Source: CAYVZZ01 sp964456185
Lineage (GTDB): Bacteria > Pseudomonadota > Gammaproteobacteria > Pseudomonadales > Alcanivoracaceae
Direction: 5' to 3'
Assembly: GCA_964456185.1 (NCBI GenBank)
Contig: CAYVZZ010000100.1
Span: 1 to 8,264 of the forward strand
Length of the DNA stretch: 8,264 nt
Positions 6,240 to 8,264 of this stretch are shown piece by piece (the first letter of the stretch is position 1; each line of letters opens with the position of its first letter). The notes beneath the pieces were generated by a model. It was not told the origin of the DNA, made no database searches, and saw only the letters and a list, made by a program, of their open reading frames with translations. Made by a program: the position numbers and the translations under genes.

Positions 6240-6760
6240 AGCAATACAAAACCGATGATGACGAGAAAAAGCCATCGCGCATCCGATTATGGCTAGCCTG
6301 GTCGGTGCAATATTGGCGCGAGCTGCTCAACTTCCGCTTTGATAAATACATGATTGTGCAAGTATTGCCCGGCGTTTATGGGCTACTACTGGTCGGTATC
6401 GCTTTGTCATTGTTGTTTTTCACTGTCGTCGCCTTCCGCGCCAATATTTGGTACGGGCTGTATTTCCTCTTAATCGTCACTCCGCTGGGCTTTTTGGTGA
6501 GTGCCTCTATCCTGCGCGGGTTAATCGAGTTTTACCTCGTCGTCTTCCGTATATCAGAAAAAGTTGATGAATTAGTCGGCATACGCGACACGGTGGATCG
6601 CTTTTCAGGCATTGGTGAAACCGTGGACCAAATGGTATCCGTCACACGCAAAATCCCGTTCGCGTGGCTCATGTCATCGCCCACCAAAAACAAGCAAGGA
6701 AATAGCGCGCGGCAAGAAAAGAAACGCCAAACAGACAACAACGAAGCAGACGATGATTAA
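6233..6760 (+). CDS. DUF4282 membrane protein
   Basis: This 175-residue inner-membrane protein has a charged N-terminus, then two membrane spans at about 41-67 (VLPGVYGLLLVGIALSLLFF) and 73-97 (around WYGLYFLLIVTPLGFLVSAS). The motif F-D-K-Y-M before the first span and R-G-L-I-E-F-Y after the second are typical of the DUF4282 family. Both ends are probably cytoplasmic. The C-terminal third has a short amphipathic stretch (VDELVGIRDTVDRFSGIGE) and then a highly charged, low-complexity tail ending EADDD. AGGAG (6217-6221) precedes the ATG and the start overlaps the end of the DUF2804 gene, so the two are coupled. The function of the family is unknown to me. Confidence 0.85.
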   Translation: MVKQYKTDDDEKKPSRIRLWLAWSVQYWRELLNFRFDKYMIVQVLPGVYGLLLVGIALSLLFFTVVAFRANIWYGLYFLLIVTPLGFLVSASILRGLIEFYLVVFRISEKVDELVGIRDTVDRFSGIGETVDQMVSVTRKIPFAWLMSSPTKNKQGNSARQEKKRQTDNNEADDD

Positions 6761-6845
6761 ACAGCGGTGCGAGGCTTGTCCCCTCCGTTGACTAATCCCC
6801 CCACGTTTCTTATTGTGCCACCAACCACAAACACGAAGGTATGCC

Positions 6846-7130
6846 ATGGCCAGCAAAACGCCAAACTTAGAGACATCCATGCAACAGCTGGAAGAGTTGG
6901 TAGAAAAAATGGAATCCGGCGAGCTCAGCCTGGAAGACTCGCTCAAATCCTTTGAGCAAGGCATCAAGCTAAGCAAACAATGCCAAAAGGCACTGCAAGC
7001 TGCCGAGCAAAAAGTGCGCGTATTAATGGACGATTCGGATGATGCGCCACTGGAAGACTTCAACGAAAAGAGCACACCTGACAACGACAACCAGCAAACA
7101 GACGGTTTTGATGACGAACTCCCCTTCTAG
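6846..7130 (+). CDS. xseB: Exodeoxyribonuclease VII small subunit
   Basis: This 94-residue protein is the small subunit of exonuclease VII, which with XseA degrades single-stranded DNA from both ends. The conserved core (about 9-60) is clear: LEELVEKMESGELSLEDSLK, then F-E-x-G-I-K-L-S-K-x-C-Q-x-A-L-x-x-A-E-Q-K-V, two helices of a coiled hairpin. The ATG at 6846 has GAAGG (6835-6839) six bases upstream; a TTG at 6813 would add 11 unlike residues and is rejected. The tail is acidic and ends FDDELPF, close to the DDDIPF tip of single-stranded DNA-binding protein SSB. It is longer than the 80-residue E. coli protein because of this tail. It overlaps ispA by 20 bases, the usual pairing in Gammaproteobacteria. 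Confidence 0.94.
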   Translation: MASKTPNLETSMQQLEELVEKMESGELSLEDSLKSFEQGIKLSKQCQKALQAAEQKVRVLMDDSDDAPLEDFNEKSTPDNDNQQTDGFDDELPF

Positions 7131-8004
7131 CGATAACTGGCAAGCCACTACCCGCCAGCAAATCGAAACCGCACTCGCCGACACTTTAAACCGCTCCACC
7201 CCGGCTGCCCGGTTAAACGATGCCATGCGGCATAGCCTACTTGCCGGTGGTAAACGGCTGCGCCCACTACTCTGCATTGCCGCCTGCGAGCTGTTTCAGG
7301 GCAATACCGAGCAAGCTTTAGTGCCCGCTTGCGCCGTTGAAATGCTGCACACCTACTCACTCATCCACGACGACCTACCCGCCATGGATGACGACGACCT
7401 GCGGCGCGGCCAACCCAGCTGCCACAAAGCCTTCGACGACGCCACCGCCATACTCGCCGGTGATGCGCTACAAACCCTCAGCTTCGAGCTACTCAGCAGC
7501 CACGGCGAACTCACACCCAAACAGCGCCTCGTCATGCTGAACACCCTCACCCAAGCCGCCGGCGCACACGGCATGATTGGCGGCCAAATGCTCGACATGC
7601 AGGCCGAAGGAAAACCCATTGACCAGCAACAACTGGAACAAATTCACCGTTTGAAAACCGGTCAGCTCATCAAAGCCGCCCTACTCATGGGCGCTCACGC
7701 CGCCAACGTCACCGATGCAGAACAACTCAGCCGCATCCAACAAATCGGCGACACCCTTGGCCTCGCCTTTCAAGTGCAAGACGACATCCTGGATGTCATC
7801 GGCAATACAGAGTTATTAGGAAAAAACAGCGGTGCCGACCAACAGCACAATAAAAGCACCTACCCCGCATTAATGGGACTAAAAGCCAGCCAGGACTATG
7901 TGCAGCAGCTACACCAAACTGCCACTAACCTACTGTCGATTTATGGCGCCAAAGCCGCACACCTGCAGCAACTAGCTAATGAAATCATCCAGCGGGAAAA
8001 CTAA
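7111..8004 (+). CDS. ispA: Farnesyl diphosphate synthase (geranyltranstransferase)
   Basis: This 297-residue soluble enzyme joins isopentenyl diphosphate to dimethylallyl and geranyl diphosphate to give farnesyl diphosphate, the precursor of undecaprenyl carriers, quinones and other isoprenoids. Visible motifs are GGKRLRP (46-52), the first aspartate-rich motif D87-D88-L-P-A-M-D-D-D-D with L-R-R-G, the K-T-G block (182-184), the second aspartate-rich motif DDILD (224-228), and N-K-S-T-Y-P (247-252). The length matches E. coli IspA (299). The ATG at 7111 lies inside xseB, so translation is coupled; an upstream start at 7039 would add 24 unlike residues. In many relatives dxs follows at once, but here a terminator lies about 145 bases on and no dxs start is seen by the window end. 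Confidence 0.96.
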   Translation: MTNSPSSDNWQATTRQQIETALADTLNRSTPAARLNDAMRHSLLAGGKRLRPLLCIAACELFQGNTEQALVPACAVEMLHTYSLIHDDLPAMDDDDLRRGQPSCHKAFDDATAILAGDALQTLSFELLSSHGELTPKQRLVMLNTLTQAAGAHGMIGGQMLDMQAEGKPIDQQQLEQIHRLKTGQLIKAALLMGAHAANVTDAEQLSRIQQIGDTLGLAFQVQDDILDVIGNTELLGKNSGADQQHNKSTYPALMGLKASQDYVQQLHQTATNLLSIYGAKAAHLQQLANEIIQREN

Positions 8005-8065
8005 CGTGGATAGGCCGTAATCCTTAGCCCTAACAAGCAAATTGCCCACACCAAAAAAAACAGAC

Positions 8066-8091
8066 AAATGCTTACACGAACTTCAGCATTT
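8066..8091. repeat. Inverted repeat downstream of ispA
   Basis: AAATGCT (8066-8072) and AGCATTT (8085-8091) can form a seven-base-pair hairpin with a 12-base loop. A rival pairing exists between AAGCAAAT (8035-8042) and ATTTGCTT (8088-8095). There is no T run after it, so it is not a standard terminator; it may stabilise the mRNA end or be chance. Confidence 0.35.
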
Positions 8092-8148
8092 GCTTACCAT
8101 GCACAGTAAAAGTGTGATGTAGTATGCACGCCAATCACGGAAGATTAG

Positions 8149-8172
8149 GGCCTCATGGACGAGGCCTTTTTT
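8149..8172 (+). terminator. Rho-independent terminator
   Basis: GGCCTC-ATGGAC-GAGGCC followed by six T is a textbook intrinsic terminator on the plus strand. The reverse strand lacks a T run after the hairpin, so it acts one way. It probably ends the operon that finishes with ispA, or a short transcript starting in the 145 bases between. Confidence 0.88.
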
Positions 8173-8264
8173 ATTATCAGGAATAATACCCGCCCTTAAG
8201 CTTATTGGTGTCCTTGCCGGTGATTTATTGCGCGTATTAACGATGAATCAGAGTGGTAAACCTT
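8173..8264. other. Window end without an assignable gene
   Basis: A plus-strand frame is open across the terminator to the window edge (LKLIGVLAGDLLRVLTMNQS within it), but no ribosome binding site precedes the ATG at 8241. On the minus strand a frame enters from the right and stops at 8201-8203. Neither resembles a family I know, so nothing is called. Confidence 0.3.

Noticed and set aside
6761..6845. Possible terminator between the DUF4282 gene and xseB
   Set aside because: Only weak, mismatched stems (such as GAGG/CCTC) and no T run are visible.
1..8264. CRISPR arrays, tRNA or rRNA genes, insertion sequences
   Set aside because: No regularly spaced repeats of CRISPR type, no cloverleaf or rRNA-like sequence, and no transposase-like protein with terminal repeats were seen on either strand.

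Overview
The window looks like a gammaproteobacterial chromosome, probably aquatic or marine. Evidence for this is the DeaD/CsdA-type RNA helicase, the xseB-ispA gene pair, the DUF2804 and DUF4282 proteins, and the end of what looks like a chromosomal integron cassette array. The species cannot be fixed from the sequence alone.

Region 1 (1 to about 852) is integron cassette DNA. It starts with the last 30 codons of a VOC/glyoxalase-fold protein, followed by an attC-like site (105-175). Next comes a complete cassette (about 170-846) holding a type II toxin-antitoxin pair: a ribbon-helix-helix antitoxin and a RelE/ParE-fold toxin that overlap by four bases. A second attC-like site (794-852) closes it. 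Cassette polarity places any integrase gene to the left, outside the window. The next 257 bases (853-1109) hold no convincing gene, but include an 11-base match to the start of the first attC, possibly a decayed cassette.

Region 2 (1110-1520) is a wrecked short-chain dehydrogenase gene. It keeps a strong ribosome binding site, has lost about 125 internal codons including half the catalytic site, and ends in an unrelated-looking tail.

Region 3 (1558-3237, minus strand) is a full-length DEAD-box RNA helicase with a DbpA-type RNA-binding domain.

Region 4 (3289-8004, plus strand) is a tightly packed run of six genes. A hipB-hipA toxin-antitoxin module sits behind four copies of the palindrome TCGTC-N6-GACGA spaced 40, 47 and 40 bases apart. 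hipA runs by a one-base stop/start overlap into a DUF2804 gene, which overlaps a DUF4282 membrane protein gene. After an 85-base gap come xseB and ispA, which overlap by 20 bases. The HipB-repressed promoter may therefore also drive two uncharacterised conserved genes and perhaps the exonuclease VII/farnesyl diphosphate synthase pair. A rho-independent terminator lies at 8149-8172.

The observations most worth following are the four-operator hipBA promoter feeding a compact operon, the integron-borne toxin-antitoxin cassette, the SSB-like acidic tip on XseB, and the long polyglutamine/basic tail of HipB.
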